A stretch of 64,000 nucleotides of DNA from an uncultured Pelagibacteraceae bacterium (GCA_902583645.1 CACHWQ010000001.1:1-64000); one strand, 5' to 3'. Shown: positions 18,553 to 27,255, numbered from the stretch's first letter. Made by a program: numbers and translations. Notes: generated from the sequence alone by a model not told the origin.

Positions 18553-19149
18553 ATGAAAAAAGCTCAAATGTTACAGATTTCAATTTTAGTTTTAATTTTA
18601 ATAATCAGCTATTTTACCTACAATTATCTCAATTATAATAGAGCATATGAAGTTACGAAAACAGAGAATGAAATTAATAGCTCTAAAAAAGTTGAAGAAG
18701 TTGAATTAAAAAACTCTAATGTAATTGAGGAATTATCTTATAAATCCTTAGATGATAGTGGAAATATTTATGAGATCAATTCAGTTTCTGGGACTATTTT
18801 TGAAGAAAATGAAAATATACTTTTGCTGAAAAAAGTAAGTGCAAAAATTTTAATTATAGGCCATGGTACTGTTTATATTTCTTCGAATGAAGCAAAATAC
18901 GACAGAGTAAATTTAGATACACATTTTTTCGGAGATTCTAGTTTAGTATATCATGATCATAATGTGGCAAGTGATGATATTTTTTTAAAGTATACAGAGA
19001 AAGAAGTAGAGATATCAAATAACGTAAAATATATCTTTAAAAATAATAATCTAGCAGCTGATATTATGAACTTTGACTTGATTAAAAAAGTATCGAAAAT
19101 TTACATGACAAATAAAAAAGATAAAGTAAAAGTAAAAATTAAAAATTAA
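18553..19149 (+). CDS. lptC: LPS export protein LptC
   Basis: A 198-residue protein with one N-terminal membrane anchor (about 5-27, ISILVLILIISYFTYNYL) and a periplasmic beta-rich domain of OstA/LptC type (DDSGNIYEINSVSGTIFEE onwards). LptC sits in the inner membrane and passes lipopolysaccharide from LptBFG to LptA. It starts directly after kdsD and ends directly before lptB. LptA, normally encoded between lptC and lptB, is absent here; only one OstA-like domain is visible in this protein. The call depends on topology and position as much as on motifs. Confidence 0.82.
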   Translation: MKKAQMLQISILVLILIISYFTYNYLNYNRAYEVTKTENEINSSKKVEEVELKNSNVIEELSYKSLDDSGNIYEINSVSGTIFEENENILLLKKVSAKILIIGHGTVYISSNEAKYDRVNLDTHFFGDSSLVYHDHNVASDDIFLKYTEKEVEISNNVKYIFKNNNLAADIMNFDLIKKVSKIYMTNKKDKVKVKIKN

Positions 19150-19926
19150 ATGGCTATTATTAAAAAATTTAGGATAAAATCATTTAAAAATATTGAGCCT
19201 TTGTTAGAAGTAAAAAATATTTCTATTTCTTTTGAAGAAAGAAAGATATTAGATAACATATCATTTAAAATAAGCCCTGGCGAAATATTGGGATTATTAG
19301 GTCCAAATGGAGCTGGAAAATCTACAATTTTTAATTTAATTACTGGAATTTTAAAACCTGACTTTGGTAAAATTTATTTTGGAAGTAAGGATGCTACAAA
19401 TTTTCCGATATATACAAGAACAAGAGAATTTAAGATTGGTTACGTTCCGCAGTATGGTGGTTTTTTTGGAGATTTAACTACCTATCAAAATTTAAAAGCT
19501 GTAGCAGAAATTTTGATAAAAGATATAAATCAACAAGCTTCTCGAATTGAATACTTAATATCAAAATTCGAACTTGATTATCTAAGAAATATTAAAGCAT
19601 CAGTTTTGTCAGGAGGTCAAAAACGTAAATTAGCTATTGCTCTCTCTTTGTTAGGAGATCCTAAATTACTATTGTTAGATGAAGTTTTTGCTGCCTTAGA
19701 TGTTATGACAATTCAAATGCTTCAGCAAATAATAGTAAACTTACAGAGTGAGGAGAGGATTGGAATAATAATTTGTGATCACCAAGCCTCGAGCCTTCTA
19801 AGCGTTTGTGATGTAGCTATGATCTTATCAAACTGTAAGATTATTGCAAAAGGAACACCAAAAGATCTTATTAATAATCCTACTGCTCAAAATGCGTATT
19901 TTGGAAAAACGTTTAAAATTAATTAA
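19150..19926 (+). CDS. lptB: LPS export ABC transporter ATP-binding protein LptB
   Basis: This 258-residue ATPase has Walker A GPNGAGKST at 51-59, a Q-loop region GYVPQYGG, the signature LSGGQKRKLAIA, Walker B LLLLDEVFAALD and the H-loop IIICDHQ. LptB powers extraction of lipopolysaccharide with LptF and LptG (not in this window). The Walker B follow-on DEVFAALD differs from the usual DEPFAGVDP in LptB. There is an N-terminal extension of about 18 lysine-rich residues. Position after kdsD-lptC supports the assignment over other ABC ATPases. Confidence 0.9.
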   Translation: MAIIKKFRIKSFKNIEPLLEVKNISISFEERKILDNISFKISPGEILGLLGPNGAGKSTIFNLITGILKPDFGKIYFGSKDATNFPIYTRTREFKIGYVPQYGGFFGDLTTYQNLKAVAEILIKDINQQASRIEYLISKFELDYLRNIKASVLSGGQKRKLAIALSLLGDPKLLLLDEVFAALDVMTIQMLQQIIVNLQSEERIGIIICDHQASSLLSVCDVAMILSNCKIIAKGTPKDLINNPTAQNAYFGKTFKIN

Positions 19927-19931
19927 TTTTT

Positions 19932-21266
19932 ATGAGCGCTAAATATTTATTAATAAAAGAAAAAATTAAAAAGTTTAAAAAAAAAATTAAAATTGATGGA
20001 GATAAGAGTATATCAATTAGATCTTTATTACTTGCTTCACAAGCTGTTGGGGTATCTAAAGCTAAAAATTTATTAAAATCCGAAGATGTTTTTAGCGCTA
20101 TTAATTGTTTAAGGACTCTTGGTATAAAAATTATATTAAAAAATAATACCTGTTTTATTGAAGGAAGAGGCATAAATGGCTTTAGATTTAGAAAAAACAT
20201 AACTCTTGATGCTGGAAATTCAGGGACAGTAGGAAGATTAATTTTACCATTAATAATAAAATCACCCTATAAAATTAAAATAAAAGGCGACAAAAGTCTC
20301 TCAAGGAGAGACTTTTCAAGAGTAACTCAACCTCTAAATAATATTGGAATTAATTTTTTTCCAACTAAAAAAAAAAATCTTCCACTGTACTTAAAGGGAA
20401 GTAATTTTCTTAGACCAATAAAATATATAGAAAGACTTGGATCTGCACAGTGTAAAACTTGTATCATGCTTGCATGTTTAAATACCCCGGGAGAAATTGA
20501 AATATTTGCAAAAAAATCAAGAAATCATACAGAGTTAATGTATAAGAGTCTTAATATTCCAATCAGTATAAAAGTTGGAAAAAAATTTGATCTAATAAAA
20601 GTATCTAGCCCAAAAAAAATAAATAGTTTTAAAATAAATATTCCTGGAGATATAAGCTCTAGTGCATTTTTTATCGTTTTAACTATTCTAACAAATGATT
20701 CATATCTTATATTAAGTCATATAAATTTAAACTCATCAAGATTAGGAATTATCAAAATTTTAAATAAAATGGGGGCAAATATTAAATTAAAAAATATTAA
20801 AAATTATAATGGAGAAAGGTGTGGAGATATACATGTCAAAAGTACTAAGAATTTAAAAAGTATAAATTGTCCAACATCACTAAATAGTAGCGCTATTGAT
20901 GAATTTTTAATAATTTTTTTAGTTGCCGCAAAAGCAAATGGTGTATCTTTCTTTAAAAATTTATCTGAGTTAAATCAAAAAGAAAGTCCAAGACTGAAAC
21001 TTGGTTCAAAAATACTCAATATGATGGGTGTAAAAACTAAATTAACTAAAAATTCTATTAAAATTTATGGAAATCCAAATTTAAGTTTAAAAAAAAAATA
21101 TGAACTTAAGAACTATTATAAAGATCATAGAGTAATGGCTTTGTGTACAATAGCAGCACTAACATTAGGGGGAGAATGGAAGGTATATAATCCAGATTCC
21201 ATTAAAACATCTTTTCCATCATTTTTAAAAATATTAAAAAAAAATTTAGGAGCAAAAATTCATTGA
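19932..21266 (+). CDS. aroA: 3-phosphoshikimate 1-carboxyvinyltransferase (EPSP synthase)
   Basis: AroA (444 aa) joins shikimate-3-phosphate and PEP in the chorismate pathway. Motifs are GDKSISIRSLLLASQA (usual DKSISHRAL), LDAGNSGTVGRLI, the KSLSRRDFSR segment, GSAQCKTCIMLA, RNHTELM, SSAIDEFLIIFLVAA, KESPRLK and YKDHRVMALC. The sequence is divergent but all expected landmarks are in order. Its end overlaps the TTG start of cmk. A perfect 11-bp hairpin lies inside the gene at 20292-20316. Confidence 0.94.
   Translation: MSAKYLLIKEKIKKFKKKIKIDGDKSISIRSLLLASQAVGVSKAKNLLKSEDVFSAINCLRTLGIKIILKNNTCFIEGRGINGFRFRKNITLDAGNSGTVGRLILPLIIKSPYKIKIKGDKSLSRRDFSRVTQPLNNIGINFFPTKKKNLPLYLKGSNFLRPIKYIERLGSAQCKTCIMLACLNTPGEIEIFAKKSRNHTELMYKSLNIPISIKVGKKFDLIKVSSPKKINSFKINIPGDISSSAFFIVLTILTNDSYLILSHINLNSSRLGIIKILNKMGANIKLKNIKNYNGERCGDIHVKSTKNLKSINCPTSLNSSAIDEFLIIFLVAAKANGVSFFKNLSELNQKESPRLKLGSKILNMMGVKTKLTKNSIKIYGNPNLSLKKKYELKNYYKDHRVMALCTIAALTLGGEWKVYNPDSIKTSFPSFLKILKKNLGAKIH
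20292..20316. repeat. Perfect 11-bp inverted repeat inside aroA
   Basis: AAAAGTCTCTC (20292-20302), loop AAG, GAGAGACTTTT (20306-20316). It encodes the conserved KSLSRRDF segment of AroA, so codon choice must satisfy both protein and hairpin. It could affect mRNA stability or translation; it may also be chance. Confidence 0.6.
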
Positions 21267-21931
21267 TTAAAAAAACAAAAATTATCACTGTTGCTATTGA
21301 CTCTCCAGCTGCAGCTGGTGCGGGAACACAGGCTAAATTAATTGCCAAACATTATAATCTTCTTCATCTTGATACAGGCCGCATTTATAGATTGATTGGA
21401 AAGATATATTTGGACAATCCTAAAAAATTTAATTTTACATTAATAAAAAATAAATTGAGAAATTTAAAAATTTATGATTTAAAAAAAAAAAGTTTATTGA
21501 CTGATGAGGTTGCAACATCAGCTTCTGTTTTAGCAAAAAGAAAACAAATAAGATCTTTGGTACATAGGTTTCAACAAAAATGTGCATATTCACCTCCCAA
21601 TTTTTATTCAGGTTCAGTGCTAGATGGAAGAGATATAACAAGTATTCAAATGAGAGATGCTATGTTTAAGTTTTATATAACTGCCAATGTTAAAGTAAGA
21701 GCGATGAGAAGATTTAAAGAATATAAATCCTTAAAAAAAAAAGTGAGTTTCAGTGATGTTCTAAAAAGCCTTAAAAAACGTGATAAATCAGACAAAAATA
21801 GAAAATATGGTCCATTAAAAAAAACTAAAGATTCAATATTGATTAATACTACTAAACTTAGTAGAAAACGATGCTTTAAAAAAATAAAAGCAATTATGGA
21901 TAGGAAACTAAAATTTAATGGAAATTTATAA
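21263..21931 (+). CDS. cmk: Cytidylate kinase with altered P-loop
   Basis: Cmk (222 aa) phosphorylates CMP and dCMP. It starts with TTG inside the aroA stop (TTGA). Position between aroA and rpsA is the classical aroA-cmk-rpsA order. Family motifs are LDTGRIYR, LDGRDI, and the arginine-rich RDKSDKNRKYGPL. The P-loop, normally GPxxxGKGT, reads SPAAAGAGT at 14-22: the first glycine is serine and the phosphate-binding lysine is alanine (A20). The remaining sites look intact, so the gene does not look like a pseudogene. Confidence 0.92.
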   Translation: MIKKTKIITVAIDSPAAAGAGTQAKLIAKHYNLLHLDTGRIYRLIGKIYLDNPKKFNFTLIKNKLRNLKIYDLKKKSLLTDEVATSASVLAKRKQIRSLVHRFQQKCAYSPPNFYSGSVLDGRDITSIQMRDAMFKFYITANVKVRAMRRFKEYKSLKKKVSFSDVLKSLKKRDKSDKNRKYGPLKKTKDSILINTTKLSRKRCFKKIKAIMDRKLKFNGNL

Positions 21932-23654
21932 CAGTTTAGAAAGTAAAGCCTCTAAAGAATTTCAAGAACTTTTAAAAAGTCAACTTTCAAAAACAAAAAA
22001 CCTCGCAGAAGGTAAAATTATAGAAGGTAAAATTACTAAAATCACAGAAAAATTTGTTTTTTTATTTATTGAAGGTTTAAAATCAGAACCAGTTATTGAT
22101 ATTAATGAATTAAAAACCTTAGGTTTAAAAGAAACAATTAAAGTCGGTAATAAAGTATCTGTGCTGCTAGAACGTATTGAAGATAGAAATGGGGAAGTTG
22201 TAGTATCAGCATCAAAAGCACTTAAGATAAAAGGATGGGATCGTTTGGTTGACGCTTATGAAAAAAATGAACCAATAGTGGGTAAGATCACATCGAAGTG
22301 TAAAGGAGGTGTAATTGTTGAACATGTTGATACAGGGTCTTTAATGTTTTGCCCAGGCTCACAAATATCAGACAAACCAATGAAAGATATATCCCATTTA
22401 ATGAATGAGCCACAAAAATTTGCTTTAATAAAACTCGATCGTATACGAGGAAACGCTTGTGTTTCAAGAAGACAAATTATTTCTTCAAGTAAAAAAGAGG
22501 ATAAAGCTAAAATCATTGAAAAGTATAAAGTTGGAGATGTAATCAAAAATGCAATTGTAAAAGGATATAGTTCCTTCGGTTGTTTTTTTGACGTAAACTC
22601 TGAGCTAGATGTATTAGTACATCTACAAGAAATAAGTTATTCAAGAGTAAATCACCCTGAAGAAATTTTTAATATTGGCGAAAAACATGATTTGTTAGTC
22701 ATTACTGTTGATAAAGAAAAACAACAAGTAGGTTGTTCAATAAAGCAACTTTCGCCGGATCCATTTGAACACATTTCTAACTATGAGTTAAATAAAAAAT
22801 ATAATGTTAAAGTGGTAAAACTAATGGACTTTGGCGCTTTTTGTGAATTAGAGCCAGGGCTAACAACGCTTTTGCACTCTAGTGAATTATCCTGGACTAA
22901 AAAAAATCCATCAGCAAAGAAAATGTTTAAAATTGGGGACGAGATAATGTGTATTATCACTGAGATCGATAAGGAAAAAAGAAGAGTTTCAATTTCCCAT
23001 AGATTAACACAAGAAAATCCTTATATAGCACTTCAGAATAAGCATCCCGTTGATAGTTTGGTTGAGGGTACAATTACGACAATAAATGACTACGCTATTT
23101 ATGTAAAAATAGATGGATTTGATATAGATGGTTTTCTGCACGCAAATGATTTAACTTACGATAAAAAACCTGAGGAAGAGTTAAAAAAATTTAAGAAAGA
23201 TCAGAAAATTAAAGTTAAAATACTTGAAATTAAGGCGGAACAACAAAAAGTGAGGGTTGGATACAAACAGACGCAAAGTGATCCATTTGATTGGTTTAAA
23301 GATAAAAAAGTGAACGAGGCTTTAACAGTAAAAATTATTGAGACTGATAGCAAAGGTTTAACTGTGCAGCCTGAAGGAGCTAAAATTGAATTACTTATCA
23401 AAAAGTCTCAAATTGCAATTAATGCAGCGGATGCAAGACCCAATCGTTTTATTAAGGGCGATAGAATTGATGCGGCAATTCAAGAACTGGATACAAAAAA
23501 AAGGAAGGTTTCATTAAGTATAAAGCTTTTAGAAGAACTTCAAAATAAAGAGGCTGTATCTAAATTCAGTTCTCCATTGTCGGGTAAGAATCTACCTTTT
23601 TCTTCTTTATCAGACAAACTTGAGAAAAAAGAGAAAAAGAAAAAGAAAGAATGA
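21918..23654 (+). CDS. rpsA: 30S ribosomal protein S1
   Basis: The 578-residue protein contains six S1/OB-fold repeats in order; clear ones begin near GKIIEGKITKITEKFVF, GDVIKNAIVKGYSSFGCFF, KYNVKVVKLMDFGAFCELE and SLVEGTITTINDYAIYVKI. S1 brings mRNA to the 30S subunit, which matters in a genome where Shine-Dalgarno sequences look weak. The first 14 bp overlap the end of cmk. The lysine-rich C-terminal tail EKKEKKKKKE is unusual but plausible. ihfB follows after 6 bp. Confidence 0.96.
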   Translation: MEIYNSLESKASKEFQELLKSQLSKTKNLAEGKIIEGKITKITEKFVFLFIEGLKSEPVIDINELKTLGLKETIKVGNKVSVLLERIEDRNGEVVVSASKALKIKGWDRLVDAYEKNEPIVGKITSKCKGGVIVEHVDTGSLMFCPGSQISDKPMKDISHLMNEPQKFALIKLDRIRGNACVSRRQIISSSKKEDKAKIIEKYKVGDVIKNAIVKGYSSFGCFFDVNSELDVLVHLQEISYSRVNHPEEIFNIGEKHDLLVITVDKEKQQVGCSIKQLSPDPFEHISNYELNKKYNVKVVKLMDFGAFCELEPGLTTLLHSSELSWTKKNPSAKKMFKIGDEIMCIITEIDKEKRRVSISHRLTQENPYIALQNKHPVDSLVEGTITTINDYAIYVKIDGFDIDGFLHANDLTYDKKPEEELKKFKKDQKIKVKILEIKAEQQKVRVGYKQTQSDPFDWFKDKKVNEALTVKIIETDSKGLTVQPEGAKIELLIKKSQIAINAADARPNRFIKGDRIDAAIQELDTKKRKVSLSIKLLEELQNKEAVSKFSSPLSGKNLPFSSLSDKLEKKEKKKKKE

Positions 23655-23660
23655 TATAAA

Positions 23661-23954
23661 TTGGCTATTGTAAAATCAAAGCTTCTTAAAAAAATATATA
23701 AAAATTACCCAAACTTTTATAAAAAAAATATAGATAGGTTTTTTGATATTATCTTAAAAGAAATCAAAGACTCACTAAAAAGAGGTAATAGAGTTGAATT
23801 TAGGGGCTTTGGCACCTGGTCAACAAATACCCAGAAAGCTCGTATATCAAGAAACCCGAAAACTGGTGAAAAAGTGAATACCCCTGAAAAAAAAACAATT
23901 AACTTTAAAATGTCTAAAGATTTGTTTAAAAAAATAAACAATGAAGAAGAATAA
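23661..23954 (+). CDS. ihfB: Integration host factor subunit beta
   Basis: A 97-residue HU/IHF-family DNA-bending protein. Landmarks are RVEFRGFGTWSTNTQKAR and SRNPKTGEKVNTPEKKTINF, the beta-arm containing the intercalating proline. The rpsA-ihfB order is the standard one for the beta subunit. The start is TTG at 23661, 6 bp after rpsA; no ATG exists that would give the full N-terminal helix. It overlaps pyrF by 14 bp. Confidence 0.94.
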   Translation: MAIVKSKLLKKIYKNYPNFYKKNIDRFFDIILKEIKDSLKRGNRVEFRGFGTWSTNTQKARISRNPKTGEKVNTPEKKTINFKMSKDLFKKINNEEE

Positions 23955-24615
23955 AATATTTGTTGCTTGTGATACTACAAATATTAAAAAAATAAATAAT
24001 ATAATAAATCAAACAAAAAATTCGAAAGTTGTAATTGGTTACAAATTTGGACTACAATTTCTCAATTCAAAAAATGGAAGAGATTTTATATCAAAATTAA
24101 AAAATAAAATAGTTTTTGCTGATTATAAAATTCATGATATACCAAATACTTGTGCTTCAGCTATTAAAGCAATTAAAGATTTAAATATAAATTATTTAAC
24201 AATTCATATTAGCTCTGGTCTTGAGGCACTTAAAGCGGCAAAAAAGGTCTCAGGAAAAATCAAGCTTGTTGGCGTAAGTGTGCTTACATCTTTGGATAAT
24301 AAATCGGTGAAACAGATTGGTTTTAATAAAAAAGTTAAAGATATTGTTAAGGGCCAAGCAAAATTAGCTTCTAAAGCAAAATTAGATGCAATAGTATGTA
24401 GCCCACTTGAAGTTAAACTAGTAAAAAAAATATTTAAAAAAGAAATTATAACTCCTGGTATTAGATTTGAGTCAAGGCTGGATGATCAAAAAAGAGTAAT
24501 GAGTCCCAAAAAAGCTTTTAAAAATGGAAGCAACTGGCTAGTAATTGGAAGACCAATAACTCAAGGCAACATTAAAAATAATTTAAAAAAGTTAAACGAT
24601 CATCTAAAAAAATGA
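23941..24615 (+). CDS. pyrF: Orotidine 5'-phosphate decarboxylase
   Basis: PyrF (224 aa) makes UMP from OMP. The catalytic motif FADYKIHDIPNTC has the D-x-K-x-x-D arrangement near 60-68. VCSPLEVKLVKK, TPGIRF and NWLVIGRPITQ form the phosphate-binding end of the barrel. The protein is a compact group I type. It is embedded between ihfB and trpF with overlaps on both sides (14 bp and 4 bp). Confidence 0.94.
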   Translation: MKKNKIFVACDTTNIKKINNIINQTKNSKVVIGYKFGLQFLNSKNGRDFISKLKNKIVFADYKIHDIPNTCASAIKAIKDLNINYLTIHISSGLEALKAAKKVSGKIKLVGVSVLTSLDNKSVKQIGFNKKVKDIVKGQAKLASKAKLDAIVCSPLEVKLVKKIFKKEIITPGIRFESRLDDQKRVMSPKKAFKNGSNWLVIGRPITQGNIKNNLKKLNDHLKK

Positions 24616-25229
24616 CACTTGAATGTAAAATATGTGGAGTTTCTGACTCTAAAATTTTAAACTTTATTGTAAATCATAAATTTTCACCACAATTTATTGG
24701 TTTCATTGTAAATTACCCAAAATCAAAACGTTATGTCAAATTAGATAAACTAAAAGAATTAATTAACATTGATAAAAGAAATTCACAATATGTAGCTGTT
24801 TTGGTTAAACCAAACGAAGATATATTAGAAAAAATAAAAGATTTAAAATTTGATTATTATCAAATCTATGACACCAGCCCGGAACAAATTAAGTCTATAA
24901 AAAGTAAATATAATAAAAAAATAATTTCTGCTATTACAGTAGAAACTAAAACGGATATAGAGAAATATAAAGAATTATTACCCTTTTCTGAAATAATATT
25001 ATTTGACTCAAAAGGATATGAAAAGTCTATAGGGTTCGATCATAGTATGTTAGAAAATATACCAGATAATTTTAAAAAAATGATTGCTGGGAATATTCAA
25101 ATCGATGATATTTTTAATTATAAAAATAAAAAATATATAATTGATGTTAGTGGAAGCCTTGAAGATACTAGTGGAAAAAAAAATATAGATAAAATTGATA
25201 AATTTTTGTCTGAAATAAATAAGGTATGA
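24612..25229 (+). CDS. trpF: Phosphoribosylanthranilate isomerase, divergent
   Basis: A 205-residue (beta/alpha)8 barrel protein at the trpF position before trpB and trpA. The catalytic cysteine motif KICGV is at 6-10 and the acid ILFDSK near 128-133, followed by MIAGNI and the C-terminal phosphate loop IDVSGSLEDTSGKKN (usual DVSSGVExxxGxKD). Sequence is otherwise far from typical TrpF, but both catalytic residues are kept. The ATGA overlaps with pyrF and trpB suggest coupled translation. Confidence 0.88.
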   Translation: MTLECKICGVSDSKILNFIVNHKFSPQFIGFIVNYPKSKRYVKLDKLKELINIDKRNSQYVAVLVKPNEDILEKIKDLKFDYYQIYDTSPEQIKSIKSKYNKKIISAITVETKTDIEKYKELLPFSEIILFDSKGYEKSIGFDHSMLENIPDNFKKMIAGNIQIDDIFNYKNKKYIIDVSGSLEDTSGKKNIDKIDKFLSEINKV

Positions 25230-26458
25230 AATTAAAAAAAAAAATATCTGTTTTAGACCAACATGATAAATTTGGTTTTTGGGGTGGTAAATTTGGTGGA
25301 AATTTTGTTCCTGAAACTCTAAAAAAACCTATTTATGATCTTGAATTATTATTTGATAAGTTGAAAAAGGATAAAATATTTTTGAGAGAGAGAGATAAAT
25401 ATTTTTATAATTGGGTTGGGGCGCCTACAAGATTTATTAAATTAAATAATCTAACTAATTTTATAGGGGGTGCTCAAATTTGGTCTAAAGTTGTATCTGA
25501 TGCAAATGGTGGTGCTCATAAAATTTACAATGCTACAGTTCATTGTTTATTGGCAAAAAGGTCAGGAAAAAAAGTAATCTGTGGAGACACAGGTGCAGGA
25601 TATGCGGGCAAGATGCTAAGTATGGCTGCGAAGAAATTTGGACTCAAATGTAAAATTTTTATGGGTGCAAAAGATATGGAGCGACAACAACCAAATGTAA
25701 AAGCAATGAAAAAGAATGGAGCAGAGGTCGTCCCAGTTTATACAGGTAGTCAAACCTTGGTTGATGCGGTTTCTGAATGTATGAGATTCTGGGTAGCAAA
25801 TTGTGATACAACTGCTATGTGCGTAGGTTCAACAGTAGGGCCAAATATTTTTGTTAGAATATGCGGATGGTCAACCAGTCAAATTTCGAGAGAACTTAAA
25901 GCACAAATTTTAGAAGAATTTGGAAACATTCCAAAAAAATTGAAGCTTTACAATTGCGTTGGGGGAGGAAGTTCGAGTTTTGGTTTTTGGAATGAGTTTA
26001 TGGATTATGACAAAAAGCAGGTAGAGTTTATCGGTGTTGAAGCGGGAGGACCAGCTAAAAGTAAAAAGCATGCGGCACCACTAACTTATGGTTCTAAAAT
26101 TGGAGTACTTCATGGCGCAGCTCAATATGTTAATCAAAATTCTGATGGTCAAATTGAGGAAACAGAATCAATTTCTGCTGGTTTAGATTATCCAGGAGTA
26201 TCACCACTTCATTGTTTTCTAAAAGATACCAAACGCGCAAGATACACCGCAGCAAGTGACGAAGATGCCTTGCTAGCTTTTAAAATAGTTTCAAAATATG
26301 AAAACTTAAGGCCATCCTTGGAACCCAGCCATGCATTTTCTGTGGCTATTACTGAGGCCAAAAAACTTTCTAGGGATACTATTGTTGTGGTTAATAGTTG
26401 TGGAGATGCATATAAAGACAGGAAAATATTGAAAAAAAGATTAGGTATTTCATTATGA
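25226..26458 (+). CDS. trpB: Tryptophan synthase beta chain, strongly divergent active site
   Basis: This 410-residue fold-type II PLP protein aligns over its whole length with TrpB, which joins indole and serine. GGAHKIYNA has the PLP lysine (K99), CVGGGSSSFGFW the phosphate loop, and ISAGLDYPGVSP the aspartate loop. Usual TrpB motifs are changed: ETGAGQHG is DTGAGYAG at 121-128 (the catalytic glutamate becomes aspartate), HTGAHK is ANGGAHK, GSVVGPHPYP is GSTVGPNIFV, and NLSGRGDKD is NSCGDAYKD at 390-398. Synteny trpF-trpB-trpA-accD-folC supports tryptophan synthase, but changed substrate use is possible. Confidence 0.87.
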   Translation: MKLKKKISVLDQHDKFGFWGGKFGGNFVPETLKKPIYDLELLFDKLKKDKIFLRERDKYFYNWVGAPTRFIKLNNLTNFIGGAQIWSKVVSDANGGAHKIYNATVHCLLAKRSGKKVICGDTGAGYAGKMLSMAAKKFGLKCKIFMGAKDMERQQPNVKAMKKNGAEVVPVYTGSQTLVDAVSECMRFWVANCDTTAMCVGSTVGPNIFVRICGWSTSQISRELKAQILEEFGNIPKKLKLYNCVGGGSSSFGFWNEFMDYDKKQVEFIGVEAGGPAKSKKHAAPLTYGSKIGVLHGAAQYVNQNSDGQIEETESISAGLDYPGVSPLHCFLKDTKRARYTAASDEDALLAFKIVSKYENLRPSLEPSHAFSVAITEAKKLSRDTIVVVNSCGDAYKDRKILKKRLGISL

Positions 26459-27255
26459 TTAGTCCAATAAGTAGAGCATTTAATATTGCGAAAAAACAAA
26501 ACAGGCCCGCGTTATTAACTTATACAGTTGCAGGAGATTATACAAAAAAAAAATCTTTTGAAATATTAAGTTCAATTTCAAGACATGTTGATATTTGCGA
26601 GTTAGGATTTGCACATAATACACCCATAGCAGATGGTGGACAAATCCAAACAAGTGCTTATAGAGCAATAAAAAATGATACAAAAATAAAAGATGTTTTT
26701 CAAATAGTTAAGAAATTTAAAAAAACTAAATTTCCTAAACCAATTATTCTTATGGGTTATTTTAATATGATATTGCAATATGGAGAAAATAAATTTTTAA
26801 ATCATTGCAAGAAAAATAAAGTAGATGGTTTAATTATAGTAGATTTGCCTTGGCCAGAAAATAAAAATTTTGCAAAGAAATGTAAACGTAGATCTATTTG
26901 TTATATTCAACTTCTTTCACCAACAACTTCATCCAAAAGACTTAGATCTATAGTAAAAGACTCTCATGAAATGATTTATTATATTTCAATGCTTTCAACA
27001 ACAGGTGGGAAGTTAAAAGTTTCGCCATCTAAGATCATAGCAAATTACAAAAAAATAAAAAAAATCAATCCAAGTAAAAACTGTGTTATTGGTTTTGGAA
27101 TTACAGAAAATACTATTTCAAAATTAAAATCAGCTGATGGACTAGTAGTTGGAAGCGCAATATGTAAAGAAATTACCAAAAGTTTGCAAAAAAGACAAAA
27201 TCCTGTCACAAAAGTAGACAATATGGTAAAAAAGCTTAAATCTAAAATAATATGA
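26455..27255 (+). CDS. trpA: Tryptophan synthase alpha chain, divergent
   Basis: A 266-residue barrel protein splitting indole-glycerol phosphate. E49 and D60, the two catalytic acids, are retained at the standard numbering, as is Y175. The loop between them is altered: the usual PFSDP is AHNTP at 53-57, so D56, which contacts the beta subunit in known structures, is threonine. SRAGVTG is SMLSTTG at 178-184. Phosphate-binding GFGI and VVGSAIC are present. It overlaps trpB by 4 bp (ATGA). The changes in TrpA and TrpB look like co-variation. Confidence 0.9.
   Translation: MISPISRAFNIAKKQNRPALLTYTVAGDYTKKKSFEILSSISRHVDICELGFAHNTPIADGGQIQTSAYRAIKNDTKIKDVFQIVKKFKKTKFPKPIILMGYFNMILQYGENKFLNHCKKNKVDGLIIVDLPWPENKNFAKKCKRRSICYIQLLSPTTSSKRLRSIVKDSHEMIYYISMLSTTGGKLKVSPSKIIANYKKIKKINPSKNCVIGFGITENTISKLKSADGLVVGSAICKEITKSLQKRQNPVTKVDNMVKKLKSKII

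Noticed and set aside
21263-21931. cmk as a pseudogene because of the missing P-loop lysine
   Set aside because: The frame is intact, other motifs are conserved, and it is coupled to essential neighbours.
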